Shown in pieces: positions 46,869 to 56,640 of a DNA stretch of 64,000 nucleotides. The stretch spans positions 434,001 to 498,000 of the forward strand of contig NZ_SSND01000002.1 of NCBI RefSeq assembly GCF_004799285.1, given 5' to 3'. The notes beneath the pieces are model-generated. The model was not told where the DNA came from. It ran no database searches and saw nothing but the letters and a program-made list of their open reading frames with translations. Positions within the stretch are counted from its first letter, which is position 1. Each line of letters begins with the position of its first letter. This DNA is from Aliigemmobacter aestuarii (GTDB taxonomy: Bacteria > Pseudomonadota > Alphaproteobacteria > Rhodobacterales > Rhodobacteraceae). The translations under genes and the position numbers were made by a program.

Positions 46869-49044
46869 AGACTTCACGCGCCGCGACATCGTTGTGGCGG
46901 ACCTTGGTCATCACCGTTCCGGCGATGGTCACATTGGCCTCCTGCAGGCGGTGCAGGATGTCGCGCAGCATCTTGACCGGCGTCTGCCCGCTTTCGACGA
47001 CCAGAAGCGTGGTATCGGCGTAACGCGCCAGCACGACCGCATCCAGCAGGTTCAGGACCGGCGGGCCGTTCACGATCACCACGTCATAGCGCGACGAAAG
47101 ACGCGCGATCAGCCCCGACATCTTCGGATCGGCCAGAATGTCGGCCGCCGTATTCACCCGCCGGTGCGGCAGCACCACATCGGCGCCCAGAAGATCCGAA
47201 TGATGCAGCAGGTCCTTCAGGTTGCCGCCATGTTCGAGGAAATCGAGAAGGCACAGACCCGACTTTTCAAGCCCGAGCGCCCTCACCGTGTCGGACCGGC
47301 GCAGGTCGGCATCAAGGATGACGACGGAAAGCCCCGTGGCCGAAAGCGACTTGGCCAGAAGGTAGCAGACCGTCGACTTGCCCTCGCCCGCACGCGCCGA
47401 AGTAACCGTCACCACCTTGGGACGTTTCGCCGGGGGTTTGTCGAAGAGCCGCATCCGCACGTTCACCACGCCCTCGCGCAGCGGCGACGCGGACTGTTCG
47501 GTCAACGCATCGCGCAAGGTCGAGGTGCTGTCGCCCAGACCCCGCACATAGGGCAAAAGCGCAAGATTGGGCAGGCCCGTCGCCTCGCGCAGTTCGGTCG
47601 AGGTGCGGACCGGATGGGCAATGATGCTGCGGCCAAAGACGAAGGCCACACCCAGGAACACCCCCGCCAGCATCGCGACCGTCAGCGACAGAAGCTTGCG
47701 CGGCGCGGTCGGCACGATCGGCACATCCGCCCGGCTGATCAGGCGCGCTTCGGGCGTCTGGTAATCGGACCGCTGGCTGGTTTCCTTGAACCGCGCCAGG
47801 AAGTTTTCATAGACCACCCGCGTAGCGGCCGCGGTGCGTTCAAGCTGATCCAGGCGGACCGAAGCCGTGGCCAATTGTTCGGACCGCTGCGACACCTCGT
47901 CGATCTGTTCGCGCAGCGCCGCCTCGCGGTTTTGCGAAACGCTGACATCGCTGCGCATCGCCTCGACCCGGCGGCGCAGCTCATCCTCGATGCTGCGGTC
48001 GATATCGGCGATCTGGGCCGATATGCGCACCATCTCGGGGTGCCTGCGGCCAAGCGTGCTGCCCAGTTCGGCCTGCCGCAGCGCAAGTTCGGTGCGCTGC
48101 TTGTTCAGCGCCTCCAGAAGAGGTGATGTGACCACATCGGCCACCGCGACCAGCCCGCCTTCGGCTTCTATCATCCGTTCCACCAGGCGGTAGCGGACTT
48201 CGGCATCGGCGCGTTCGGCGCTGGTCGCCACCAGCCGGCTGTTCAGTTCGGCCAGAAGCTGATTTGTCGTCTCGATCCCGCCGCCCGCGGCATCATTCAT
48301 TTCGTTGCGGAAGGCGACCACGGCGGCGTCGGCCTCCTGCACCTGCTGGCTCAGGTCGGCGATGCGCTGCGACATCCAGACGTTCACCCGGTCGGTCGCG
48401 GCCTCTTTCGCCCCGATCAGATTGTCCAGATACTGGTTGGCGACCGCATTGGCGATGAAGGCCGCCACCTTCGGATCGGTCGAGGAATACTGGACGCTGA
48501 TCGCGTAAGACACCCCGATCTGGCTGGTGGTCAGGGCGCGACGGATATCGCTGATGACGATGGAACGCAGCGCATCATCCGACATTGCCGCCGCCTTTTC
48601 GTGGAACGGCGCATCGAACTTCACCAGCCGCTTGATGCGCGAGACGATCCCCTCGGGCCGCGGCACACGCGGATCGAAGGCGGGGTGATTGATCAGGTCG
48701 TTGGCATCCACCACATCCCCGATCAGCGAGGTCGACCGCATGGTGATCACCTCGCCCGCGATCACCGAATTGCTCACGTTCAGATTCGAGACGACTTCCT
48801 CGACGGGGGAAAGCCGTTCTTGGCGCGTGTCGATCAGGATCTGGGCATAGCCCGTGTAGGTCGGTGCGACGGTCATCAGGTAGATGAACATCAGGACGAC
48901 CGCACCCAGCGTGATCGCCCCCACATGGACGGCATTTCCGCGCAGGATGTCCCAGAGATAGACAAAGTCTATGCCCGCCGCGCGTTCACCGCCGAAGCGG
49001 ATCGGTGTCGGCTCCGCCTTTTCGAACCCGGTCGATCTTGTCAT
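46852..49044 (-). CDS. Polysaccharide co-polymerase / bacterial tyrosine kinase (Wzc-like)
   Basis: A 730-residue inner-membrane protein. The Wzz domain has a first helix around residues 40-58 and a second near 450 (LLSLTVAMLAGVFLGVAFVFG), with a long coiled coil between them. The cytoplasmic kinase has Walker A SARAGEGKSTV, Walker A' VVILDADLRRSD and Walker B VVIVNGPP. The tail ends YGYSY, giving only two tyrosines instead of the usual larger cluster. It controls chain length and export with the Wza-like protein, whose stop it overlaps by 4 bp. Confidence 0.92.
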   Translation of the reverse strand: MTRSTGFEKAEPTPIRFGGERAAGIDFVYLWDILRGNAVHVGAITLGAVVLMFIYLMTVAPTYTGYAQILIDTRQERLSPVEEVVSNLNVSNSVIAGEVITMRSTSLIGDVVDANDLINHPAFDPRVPRPEGIVSRIKRLVKFDAPFHEKAAAMSDDALRSIVISDIRRALTTSQIGVSYAISVQYSSTDPKVAAFIANAVANQYLDNLIGAKEAATDRVNVWMSQRIADLSQQVQEADAAVVAFRNEMNDAAGGGIETTNQLLAELNSRLVATSAERADAEVRYRLVERMIEAEGGLVAVADVVTSPLLEALNKQRTELALRQAELGSTLGRRHPEMVRISAQIADIDRSIEDELRRRVEAMRSDVSVSQNREAALREQIDEVSQRSEQLATASVRLDQLERTAAATRVVYENFLARFKETSQRSDYQTPEARLISRADVPIVPTAPRKLLSLTVAMLAGVFLGVAFVFGRSIIAHPVRTSTELREATGLPNLALLPYVRGLGDSTSTLRDALTEQSASPLREGVVNVRMRLFDKPPAKRPKVVTVTSARAGEGKSTVCYLLAKSLSATGLSVVILDADLRRSDTVRALGLEKSGLCLLDFLEHGGNLKDLLHHSDLLGADVVLPHRRVNTAADILADPKMSGLIARLSSRYDVVIVNGPPVLNLLDAVVLARYADTTLLVVESGQTPVKMLRDILHRLQEANVTIAGTVMTKVRHNDVAAREVYGYSY

Positions 49045-50291
49045 CCGCCCTGCCCCGTTTCTTCCAGCCCGTCCGGGGGCCGGACCGTCACCACAAGCTG
49101 ATCACCGGGCGCGAGTTCGTCCTGCGCCGACAGTTGCAGGCTGACCAGCCCGTCCGCCGTGCGCCTGCGCGCGACGTAACCGACCAGAAGCTCGGACTCG
49201 GCCCCGGCGCCGATGCTCATCCATTGTTCAAGAAGCCGCAGCCGATCTTCGATCGAGGCGCGTTCGGTCATCAGCTTTTCGATATTGCTGCGATGGGTCT
49301 GCGATTCCCCGATCAGGGACTTCTCGCGTTCGTTGTCGATGCGCGACAATTCGCTCTGCAACTGGTTCAGCTGAACCAGTGCCCCCGACCGCTGTTCGCG
49401 CAGCGAAAGAATCTCGTTTTCCTGCCTCGCGATGGTCTGTTCGGCGTTGGACACGGCGGTTTGCGTGGCAAGCCCCCGCTCGGCCAGATCGCGGGCGCGC
49501 TGCAATTCGTCCCTTCCCAGGTCAAGCGCTGAAACCAGAACCGTTTCGCGCTGGTCGATCAGGGCAACGCGGTTCTCGGCTTCCTGCGCCGCATCGGCGA
49601 TCAGCCGACGCTGGGTCGTACGGTTCAGGTCGTCCAGCGCGATGATCTGGTCTTCCTTGGGCTTCAAGGCATCGAACATCTCGCGGTCGACGACAGCGCG
49701 CAGCGTATCCGGCAGGTCTGTCCATCGCACTTCGGGGCTGCCTTCGATCTGGGCCTGCACGCGGGCGAACTGCACCGCAAGTCTCGCCAGGTCGGCATCG
49801 GTTCCGTTCAGCGCGCCTTCAAGGTTGCGGCGTTCCAGGATCCGGGCCTCTTCGTTGTTGGCCGATACCGCCGTACCCCCGGCCAGCCCGACGGCCTGTT
49901 CGGCCGTAAGAAACGGCTGGTATTCGTAATTGCCGGGATTGCGCACATCGCCCATCACGAAGATCGGGCGGAAATTGGCGACCGAAAGCTCAACCGTCGG
50001 CGCGACGAAGATCTCGCGCTTGACGTAGGCGTCGGCAATCAGTTGCCGGGCCTCGCCCAAGGTCACATCGGCAACCTCGATCCCGCCGATGAAGGGCAGT
50101 TGAACCAATCCGTTGGTCCCGACGACAAATCGCTGCGGCGGGTCGCTGTCATCAAGGATATCCAGTTCAAGTTCATCACCGATCGTGATGGTGTAGCCGT
50201 CCGGAGTGACTGCGCCTGCGATGCCTGTGGCCAAGACGAGGGACATCAATATCCCCGCCACCATCACACCAAAACGACATCGCAAATTCAT
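49041..50291 (-). CDS. Polysaccharide export protein (Wza-like)
   Basis: A 416-residue protein with a signal peptide (VAGILMSLVLATGIAGA) and no visible lipobox Cys. A Poly_export domain follows (YTITIGDELELDILDD, VQLPFIGGIEVADVTLGEARQLI), then a SLBB domain (FVMGDVRNPGNYEYQPFLTAEQAVGLAGG). Residues about 220-350 form a long coiled coil, as in alphaproteobacterial export proteins. It is first in the leftward unit with Wzc. The ATG at 50291 has GGAAGGG upstream. Confidence 0.88.
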   Translation of the reverse strand: MNLRCRFGVMVAGILMSLVLATGIAGAVTPDGYTITIGDELELDILDDSDPPQRFVVGTNGLVQLPFIGGIEVADVTLGEARQLIADAYVKREIFVAPTVELSVANFRPIFVMGDVRNPGNYEYQPFLTAEQAVGLAGGTAVSANNEEARILERRNLEGALNGTDADLARLAVQFARVQAQIEGSPEVRWTDLPDTLRAVVDREMFDALKPKEDQIIALDDLNRTTQRRLIADAAQEAENRVALIDQRETVLVSALDLGRDELQRARDLAERGLATQTAVSNAEQTIARQENEILSLREQRSGALVQLNQLQSELSRIDNEREKSLIGESQTHRSNIEKLMTERASIEDRLRLLEQWMSIGAGAESELLVGYVARRRTADGLVSLQLSAQDELAPGDQLVVTVRPPDGLEETGQGG

Positions 50292-50740
50292 GCCTGCCCT
50301 TCCAAGCCATTCGACAAACGAATCGTAAAAGAAGCACTGACAATGTGTTGAGTATAACGAATTTCCTGATTTCAAACCGAAGAGTTCGCAGGAAATTCCG
50401 CAATGTCGGGGCGAATGCGCGCGCGATGGCTCCGCCATGGCCGAAAGGCCTCGCGCTTTCCCGCCAGGGTTGCAGATCGCAACAGGATTGTACACGGCCG
50501 GGGGCAGGTGCCCGCATTTCCGGCGCGCCTCGAACGCCCGTCGCCGCGCGTCTCGATCCGGCACATCGGCGATTTGGCGGACGGCAGTACCGCCCTTGCA
50601 GAGGCATTCGACCTTCTTGATCGGCTTGGGCACAGGCGTTTCGCCCAAGTGACGATCAAATCACCGATGATGTTCCGCCACCGCCAGACCGATGGATTTG
50701 CGCAACCTTGCCGCATGGGCCTGCGCCACGGGGCGGAGCC
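50292..50740. other. Intergenic region upstream of the wza-like gene
   Basis: About 450 bp without a supported gene. The part next to the wza-like start (50320-50395) is AT-rich and is where its promoter should lie. The remainder is GC-rich and contains only short frames that look like chance. Confidence 0.5.
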
Positions 50741-50759
50741 GTGAGGAACCGCGGTTCAC
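50741..50759 (-). terminator. Hairpin at the end of the LysR gene
   Basis: GTGAGGAACCGCGGTTCAC folds around the 12-bp palindrome GAACCGCGGTTC and includes the LysR stop codon (50756-50758). It could act as a terminator; there is no T run. Confidence 0.35.
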
Positions 50760-51652
50760 GATACGCGGAAGGGCGCAAGGCTGTCTTCGAACATCTCCAT
50801 GAACTCGGAAGCAAGAAGCGAACTGCGGGCGGTCGGCGGGCGGATCAGCGACAGGTAATGCGGCGTCTCGGGCAGGAAGGGCCGCAACACCAGACCGCGC
50901 GATTCGTATTCCCGTGCGTCCATCTCGGACACCACGGCAACGCCCGCCCCCGCCGCCACCAGCATGCAGGCCGCCGTGAACTGCCGCGTCTCGATCCGGC
51001 TGCCAAGCTTCAGGCCCCGGGCCGAAAAGACATCGCGCAACTGGTGAAAGAAGCCCGAATCGCGCCGCGTATGGATGATGTTCTCGTTCACGATATCCTC
51101 GGGCCGGATTTCGTGCCGGGCCGACAAGGCATGACCCTTCGGCAGGATGCAGACCGTCCGCATGCCCACCATCCGCACGCGGATCGCGGGGTGGGTGCTG
51201 TATTCATCCGAGATGCCGCAATCATAATGTTCCCTGATGATCCATTCCAGGATCCGTTCCGGCCGGTCGGGTTCCAGGGTCACGCGCAGTTTCGGACGCC
51301 CGGCAAGAAAGTCCGCCAGAACCTTCGGCAGATGGCTGACAGCAAACCCTGGAAGGCAGGCGATGCGCAGGTGGCCCGCCCGCCGGTCGGTCAGGTCATG
51401 GCTCAGCCGGTCGATGGTTTCCAGATTGTCCAGCAACCGTTCGACTTCGCGCAGAAGGATCGCGCTTTCGGCTGTCGGCTGAAGCTGTCCGGCGCTGCGG
51501 TGGAACAGTTCGAACCCGACGCTTTCGGCAAGGGACGACAGCAGCCGGCTGACCGCGGGCTGCGATATCCCCAGATATTCCGCTGCACGGGTGATTGAAC
51601 CCTTTCGGCAGGTGGCATGAAACGCCTCAAGTTGACGGATCGGAATCGACAT
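50756..51652 (-). CDS. LysR-family transcriptional regulator
   Basis: A 298-residue LysR protein. The HTH is in IRQLEAFHATCRKGSITRAAEYLGISQPAVSRLLSSLAE and the effector domain begins LRIACLPGFAVSHLPKVLADF. It is divergent from ugpBAEC across a 159-bp AT-rich gap, the classic LysR arrangement, so it probably controls the transporter and itself. The effector is not known; glycerol-3-phosphate or a phosphodiester is a guess from context. Confidence 0.92.
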   Translation of the reverse strand: MSIPIRQLEAFHATCRKGSITRAAEYLGISQPAVSRLLSSLAESVGFELFHRSAGQLQPTAESAILLREVERLLDNLETIDRLSHDLTDRRAGHLRIACLPGFAVSHLPKVLADFLAGRPKLRVTLEPDRPERILEWIIREHYDCGISDEYSTHPAIRVRMVGMRTVCILPKGHALSARHEIRPEDIVNENIIHTRRDSGFFHQLRDVFSARGLKLGSRIETRQFTAACMLVAAGAGVAVVSEMDAREYESRGLVLRPFLPETPHYLSLIRPPTARSSLLASEFMEMFEDSLAPFRVS

Positions 51653-51685
51653 GCGGCTCGGCCTTTTCTGCTTTCCGGAACACGA

Positions 51686-51705
51686 TTCATAACATGATAT
51701 TATAT
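51686..51705. promoter_or_regulatory. Candidate LysR-type site in the divergent gap
   Basis: AACATGATATTATATTTGTT has AACA/TGTT ends separated by 12 AT-rich bases, compatible with the loose dyad bound by LysR proteins. It lies between the LysR gene and ugpB, inside the most AT-rich stretch of the gap. Support is by position and symmetry only. Confidence 0.35.
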
Positions 51706-51811
51706 TTGTTAAATCAAAATTTTACTTGAATTATGGTCACAATCTGCTTTGCTTTTACCGCAAGGACGCAGCGCAACAGACCGCTCGCCTGAGCCAATGG
51801 AGGAGCAAATC

Positions 51812-53125
51812 ATGAAACATTTTTCCACGAGCCTGATGGCTCTGGTCGCGGCGACGACCTTTGCGAATTCCGCTGCGGCGCAGACCGAGATCCAGTGGTG
51901 GCACGCCTTCACCGGCCGCCTTGCCGAACTGCTGGACGCCCAGGTGGCCGAATTCAACGCCAGCCAGTCCGACTTCAAGGTGGTCGCCACCAACAAAGGC
52001 AACTATTCCGAGGCGCTGAACGCGGGCATCGCCGCGTTCCGTGCGGGTGAACAACCGCATATCCTTCAGGTGTTCGAGGTGGGCACCGCCACGATGATGG
52101 CCGCCAAGGGCGCGATCAAGCCGGTGCACGAGGTTATGTCCGAAGCCGGCAAGCCGTTTGACCCGGCGGGCTTCATTCCCACCGTGACCGGCTATTACAC
52201 CACGCCCGAAGGCCAGATGCTGTCTTTCCCCTACAACGCCTCGACCCCGGTGATGTATGTCAACCGCGACATGCTGCAGAACGCAGGCATCGACCCGAAC
52301 ACCGACCTGTCGACCTGGGAGGCCGTCGGCCCGGTGCTGGATCAGCTGAAGGCTTCCGGGGTTTCCTGCCCCTTCACCACTGCCTGGCAAAGCTGGGCGC
52401 ATCTGGAAAGCTTCTCGGCCTACCACGACCTGCCCTTTGCCACCAAGGCGAACGGCTTCGAAGGGTTTGACACCGAACTCACCTTCAACGGCCCGGTCCA
52501 GGTGCAGCATATCACCATGCTGGGCGAATGGGCGCGCGACGGCAAGTTCATCTACAACGGCCGCCGCAACGAGGCGGGTGCGAACTTCCGTGCGGGCGAA
52601 TGCGCGCTCTTCACCGAAAGCTCGGCCGGTTACGCCGGCGTGAAGGCCGAAGCACAGTTCAACTGGGATATCCGCCCGCTGCCCCACTGGGCCGCCGTCG
52701 AGGGTGCACCGTGGAACACGATCATCGGCGGCGCGTCGCTGTGGGTCATGGCCGGCCATGAACCGGCCGAATATGCCGGCGTGGCGGCCTTCCTCGAATA
52801 CCTTTCGTCGCCCGAGGTGCAGGCCAAGTGGCATCAGGACACCGGCTATCTGCCTGCCACCCCGGCCGCGGCAGAGCTGACCGCAAGCCAAGGCTTCTAT
52901 GCCGCCAACCCCGGCACCGACATCGCGGGCAAGCAGATGACCGCCAAGCCGCCGACCCCGAACACCAAGGGCCTGCGGCTGGGATCGTTTGACCAGATCC
53001 GCACGATCATCGACGAAGAGCTTGAAGGTGTCTGGGCCGGGCAGAAGGATGCTCAGGCCGCGCTTGACTCGGCGGTCAGCCGCGGGAACGAGCTTCTGCG
53101 CCGCTTCGAAGCCGCCAACCGCTGA
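51812..53125 (+). CDS. ugpB: sn-Glycerol-3-phosphate-type ABC transporter substrate-binding protein
   Basis: A 437-residue periplasmic binding protein with a signal peptide ending near SAAAQT. The UgpB-like text EIQWWHAFTGRLAELL, SCPFTTAWQSWAHLESFSAYHDLPFATKANGF and FRAGECALFTESSAGYAG mirrors the E. coli protein's ligand-binding segments. GGAGGAG precedes the ATG. It begins the ugpBAEC operon. Glycerol-3-phosphate or its diesters are the likely ligands; related uptake of other phosphorylated compounds is possible. Confidence 0.9.
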   Translation: MKHFSTSLMALVAATTFANSAAAQTEIQWWHAFTGRLAELLDAQVAEFNASQSDFKVVATNKGNYSEALNAGIAAFRAGEQPHILQVFEVGTATMMAAKGAIKPVHEVMSEAGKPFDPAGFIPTVTGYYTTPEGQMLSFPYNASTPVMYVNRDMLQNAGIDPNTDLSTWEAVGPVLDQLKASGVSCPFTTAWQSWAHLESFSAYHDLPFATKANGFEGFDTELTFNGPVQVQHITMLGEWARDGKFIYNGRRNEAGANFRAGECALFTESSAGYAGVKAEAQFNWDIRPLPHWAAVEGAPWNTIIGGASLWVMAGHEPAEYAGVAAFLEYLSSPEVQAKWHQDTGYLPATPAAAELTASQGFYAANPGTDIAGKQMTAKPPTPNTKGLRLGSFDQIRTIIDEELEGVWAGQKDAQAALDSAVSRGNELLRRFEAANR

Positions 53126-53177
53126 CACGTGATCAGGCCGGGGGCGCCCGTCGCGCCCCCGGCCTTTCTTCCGACAG

Positions 53178-54059
53178 ATGGACAAGCGCGTCACCTTCAA
53201 GGGCCTCTGGCTGCCCCTGCTGCTCGTCGCACCGCAAGCGGTGGTGACGGCGGTCTTCTTCTTTTACCCGGCGGGGCAGGCGATCTGGCAGTCGCTGTTC
53301 ATCCCCGACCCGTTCGGCCTGTCGATGCAGTTCGTCGGCCTTGGCAATTTCGAATACCTCTTGGGCAATAGCTATTACCGCGCAAGTTTCGTGACCACGG
53401 CGATCTTTTCGGTTTCGGTCACGCTGCTGTCGATGGGCATTGCGCTTTACCTTGCCGTGCTGGCCGACCGGCTGATCAAGGGGTCGGGCACCTATCGCAC
53501 CCTGCTGATCTGGCCCTATGCGGTGGCCCCGGCGGTCGCGGGTGTGTTGTGGATGTTCATGTTCAACACGCGGATCGGCGTGGTCAGCTGGTATCTGGGC
53601 CAGCTTGGCTATGACTGGAACCATGTCCTGAACGGGGGTGAGGCGATGGGTCTTGTCGTCGTCGCCAGCGCCTGGGGGCGCATCAGTTACAACTTCCTGT
53701 TCTTCCTTGCGGGGCTCCAGGCAATCCCGAAATCGGTGATCGAGGCGGCGGCGATCGACGGCGCGCGTTTCTGGACGCGGTTCCGCACCATCGTCTGGCC
53801 GCTTCTGTCGCCCACGACCTTCTTCCTTCTGGTCGTCAATGTCGTCTACGCCTTCTTCGAAACCTTCGGGGTGATCCACACGATCACGGCGGGCGGTCCG
53901 CAGCAATCGACCACGATCCTTGTCTACAAGGTCTATGCAGACGGTTTCGTGGGGCAGGACCTGGGTTCGTCTGCGGCGCAATCGGTGATCCTTCTTCTGG
54001 TCGTCGGCCTGCTGACGGTGATCCAGTTCAAGTACATTGAACGGAAGGTGCACTACTGA
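53178..54059 (+). CDS. ugpA: Glycerol-3-phosphate-type ABC transporter permease
   Basis: A 293-residue MalF-type permease with six hydrophobic segments (first: [22 protein letters not shown]). The EAA loop [31 protein letters not shown] docks on the ATPase. It starts 52 bp after ugpB and shares one base with the ugpE start (TGATG at 54057-54061). Confidence 0.92.
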   Translation: MDKRVTFKGLWLPLLLVAPQAVVTAVFFFYPAGQAIWQSLFIPDPFGLSMQFVGLGNFEYLLGNSYYRASFVTTAIFSVSVTLLSMGIALYLAVLADRLIKGSGTYRTLLIWPYAVAPAVAGVLWMFMFNTRIGVVSWYLGQLGYDWNHVLNGGEAMGLVVVASAWGRISYNFLFFLAGLQAIPKSVIEAAAIDGARFWTRFRTIVWPLLSPTTFFLLVVNVVYAFFETFGVIHTITAGGPQQSTTILVYKVYADGFVGQDLGSSAAQSVILLLVVGLLTVIQFKYIERKVHY

Positions 54060-54904
54060 TGTCGGGCATGGTCGAAAAGCGTGGCCTCTCCTACTGGCTG
54101 ACCCATCTGGGGCTGATCGTCGGCGTCCTGTTCATCTTCTTTCCGATCTGGCTGGCCTTCGTCGCCTCGACGGTGACGCAGGCCGAAATCGCCCGGCCGC
54201 CCATGCCGCTGCTGCCCGGCCCTCACCTTGTCGAAAACTATTCAAAGGCTCTTGTGGCGGGTGTGAACGTGCCCGTCGCCACGATGATGCTGAACTCGCT
54301 GGTCATGGCCCTGGGCATCGCCTTCGGCAAGATCGCGATCTCGCTGCTATCGGCCTTCGCGATCGTCTATTTCCGGTTTCCCGGGCGCAAGGCATTCTTC
54401 TGGTTGATCTTCCTGACGCTGATGCTGCCGGTCGAGGTGCGGATCGTGCCAACCTTCGAGGTGATCGCGAATTTCGGCATGCTGAACAGCTATTCGGGCC
54501 TGATCCTGCCGCTTGTCGCCAGCGCGACCGCCACCTTCCTGTTCCGCCAGTTCTTCATGACCGTGCCCGATGAACTGGCCGAGGCCGCGCGGGTCGATGG
54601 CGCCGGGCCGATGCGGTTCTTCTGGGATATCCTCGTTCCGATGAGCCGGACCAACATGGCGGCGCTTTTCGTCATCCTCTTCATCTACGGCTGGAACCAG
54701 TATCTCTGGCCGCTCCTCATCACCACGAACCCCGAAATGAACACCATCGTGATGGGCATCAAGCAGATGTTCCCCTCGGGCGACGATCTGGCCGACTGGC
54801 CGGTGATCATGGCAACCTCGATCCTTGCGATGCTGCCGCCCGTGATCGTCGTCATCTCGATGCAGAAACTGTTCATCCGCGGCCTAGTCGACAGCGAGAA
54901 GTAA
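54059..54904 (+). CDS. ugpE: Glycerol-3-phosphate-type ABC transporter permease
   Basis: A 281-residue MalG-type permease with the N-terminal helix [21 protein letters not shown] and the EAA loop [29 protein letters not shown]. It pairs with UgpA to form the channel. One base is shared with each neighbour's stop or start codon (54059 and 54904). Confidence 0.92.
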   Translation: MSGMVEKRGLSYWLTHLGLIVGVLFIFFPIWLAFVASTVTQAEIARPPMPLLPGPHLVENYSKALVAGVNVPVATMMLNSLVMALGIAFGKIAISLLSAFAIVYFRFPGRKAFFWLIFLTLMLPVEVRIVPTFEVIANFGMLNSYSGLILPLVASATATFLFRQFFMTVPDELAEAARVDGAGPMRFFWDILVPMSRTNMAALFVILFIYGWNQYLWPLLITTNPEMNTIVMGIKQMFPSGDDLADWPVIMATSILAMLPPVIVVISMQKLFIRGLVDSEK

Positions 54905-55956
54905 TGGCAACCCTATCCCTGCGGAACCTCCAGAAAAGTTATGGCCGGACCGCCGTGATCCACGGTGTGTCCATCGACGTGGCAGATGGCGAATTCATCG
55001 TCATCGTGGGCCCTTCGGGCTGCGGGAAATCCACGCTTCTGCGCATGGTCGCGGGGCTTGAGGCGATCACGGCGGGCGACCTGTTCATCGGTGCCGACCG
55101 GGTCAACGACCGCGAACCGATGGACCGCAATATCGCGATGGTGTTCCAGAACTACGCGCTTTATCCGCACATGAGCGTGGCCGAGAACATGGGCTACGCC
55201 CTGCGGATCGCCGGCAAACCCAAGGCCGAGATCGCCGCGCGGGTGGCCGAGGCCGCGCGGATGCTGCAACTGGAACCCTATCTGGCGCGCAAGCCGCGCG
55301 AACTGTCCGGCGGGCAGCGCCAGCGCGTCGCGATGGGACGCGCCATCGTGCGCGATCCGTCCGTGTTCCTGTTCGACGAACCCTTGTCGAACCTTGATGC
55401 AAAGCTGCGGGTGCAGATGCGGCTGGAAATCAAGGGGCTGCAACGCAAGCTGGGGGTGACCGCGCTTTACGTCACCCATGACCAGGTCGAGGCCATGACG
55501 CTGGCCGACCGGATGATCGTGATGAATGCGGGCGTCGCCGAACAGATCGGCACACCGCTTGAGGTCTATGAACGCCCCGCAACGGTCTTTGCCGCCCAGT
55601 TCATCGGCAGCCCGGCGATGAACATGCTGGATGGCACCGGTGAGGGGCGGCAGGTGCGGCTGGCCAATGGCGTTGCCGTCCCGGTCGCGGTCGAGGCGCA
55701 GGGGCCGGTCAAGCTGGGCCTGCGTCCCGAACACCTGACCCGTGACGAGACGGGCCCGCTGACGATGCAGTTGCGCATGGCCGAGCCCCTGGGCGCAAAC
55801 ACGCTGGTCCACGGAACGATGGAAGGCGTCCCCGGCGATGTCGTGGCCAGCCTGCCCGGCGTTCACCGCGAGGATGATTTGCCATCGGTCATACGGTTTT
55901 CGATCCCGCCCGAAGCCACGCATGTCTTCGACGCGGCAACGGAACGGCGGATCTGA
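54904..55956 (+). CDS. ugpC: Glycerol-3-phosphate-type ABC transporter ATP-binding protein
   Basis: A 350-residue CUT1-family ATPase. Walker A is [13 protein letters not shown], the signature is [16 protein letters not shown] and Walker B is [12 protein letters not shown]. The switch His lies in [15 protein letters not shown]. The C-terminal regulatory TOBE-type domain is present ([16 protein letters not shown]). It ends the operon. Confidence 0.92.
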   Translation: MATLSLRNLQKSYGRTAVIHGVSIDVADGEFIVIVGPSGCGKSTLLRMVAGLEAITAGDLFIGADRVNDREPMDRNIAMVFQNYALYPHMSVAENMGYALRIAGKPKAEIAARVAEAARMLQLEPYLARKPRELSGGQRQRVAMGRAIVRDPSVFLFDEPLSNLDAKLRVQMRLEIKGLQRKLGVTALYVTHDQVEAMTLADRMIVMNAGVAEQIGTPLEVYERPATVFAAQFIGSPAMNMLDGTGEGRQVRLANGVAVPVAVEAQGPVKLGLRPEHLTRDETGPLTMQLRMAEPLGANTLVHGTMEGVPGDVVASLPGVHREDDLPSVIRFSIPPEATHVFDAATERRI

Positions 55957-56060
55957 ACGGGCCGGGAACTCGCCCCCGGCGCGCTTGCCCGACAGGAAAA
56001 TGAACACTATCCGCCCCAACGACTCCCGATGACGGGGGGCAGGTCAGCATCTGGCGGGTT

Positions 56061-56107
56061 GGTGTGAACGTCATGTCAGGATTTCCCGACGTCTGACTGT
56101 TCACACC
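56061..56107. repeat. Long inverted repeat between ugpC and ribH
   Basis: GGTGTGAAC (56061-56069) matches GTTCACACC (56099-56107) exactly. An inner pair, GTCAG (56075-56079) and CTGAC (56093-56097), extends the stem. It lies between the convergent ugpC and ribH genes, so a shared terminator is one reading; no T tract is present. Confidence 0.5.
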
Positions 56108-56128
56108 GTCTTTCGGTCACACCCTCCT

Positions 56129-56569
56129 TCAGTCGACGAAACCGGCAATCATTCGGACTGCGTGTGCTGCCTCGGCGCCCTTCTTCACGAAATGCTCAAG
56201 GAAGAAAGCATGATGCGCTTCGGAGGGCTGGAAGTGATGCGGCGTGAGGCTGACCGAGAACGTCGGGACATCAGTCTGCATCTGGGCGTCCATAAGCCCC
56301 GTCACGACAGCCTGCGCCACAAAATCATGTCGGTAGATACCACCGTCCACCACCAGTGCTGCAGCGACAATGGCGTCATAATCTCCGCTCTTGCCCAGCT
56401 TCTTTGCCAACAGGGGCATTTCGAAAGCCCCTGGAACATCAAAAGCCGTAATTTCATGCGGCACGCCGGAACTGACCATGTCTTGCTGGAAACCGACCAG
56501 TGCCTGATCAACAATATCGGCATGCCAGCGCGCTTTGATGAAAGCGATCTTCAGTGTCTTTGTCGTCAT
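56129..56569 (-). CDS. ribH: 6,7-dimethyl-8-ribityllumazine synthase, type II-like
   Basis: A 146-residue lumazine synthase that joins 5-amino-6-ribitylaminouracil with dihydroxybutanone phosphate in riboflavin synthesis. It shows IKARWHADIVDQALVGFQQD, ITAFDVPGAFEMPLLAKKL, AALVVDGGIYRHDFVAQAVVTGLM and a C-terminal AHHAFFLEHFVKKGAEAA. The sequence style resembles the RibH2 (type II) enzymes of rhizobia and Brucella. The start MTTKTLKIA at 56569 has GGAGG eight bases upstream. It stands alone, away from the other rib genes, and is read behind an FMN riboswitch. Confidence 0.93.
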   Translation of the reverse strand: MTTKTLKIAFIKARWHADIVDQALVGFQQDMVSSGVPHEITAFDVPGAFEMPLLAKKLGKSGDYDAIVAAALVVDGGIYRHDFVAQAVVTGLMDAQMQTDVPTFSVSLTPHHFQPSEAHHAFFLEHFVKKGAEAAHAVRMIAGFVD

Positions 56570-56640
56570 TGCGGAACCTCCTGTGTCCAGATCGGTCCCA
56601 AGGCGATATTGGTCGGTGCCGGCATAACGCACGATCCCGT

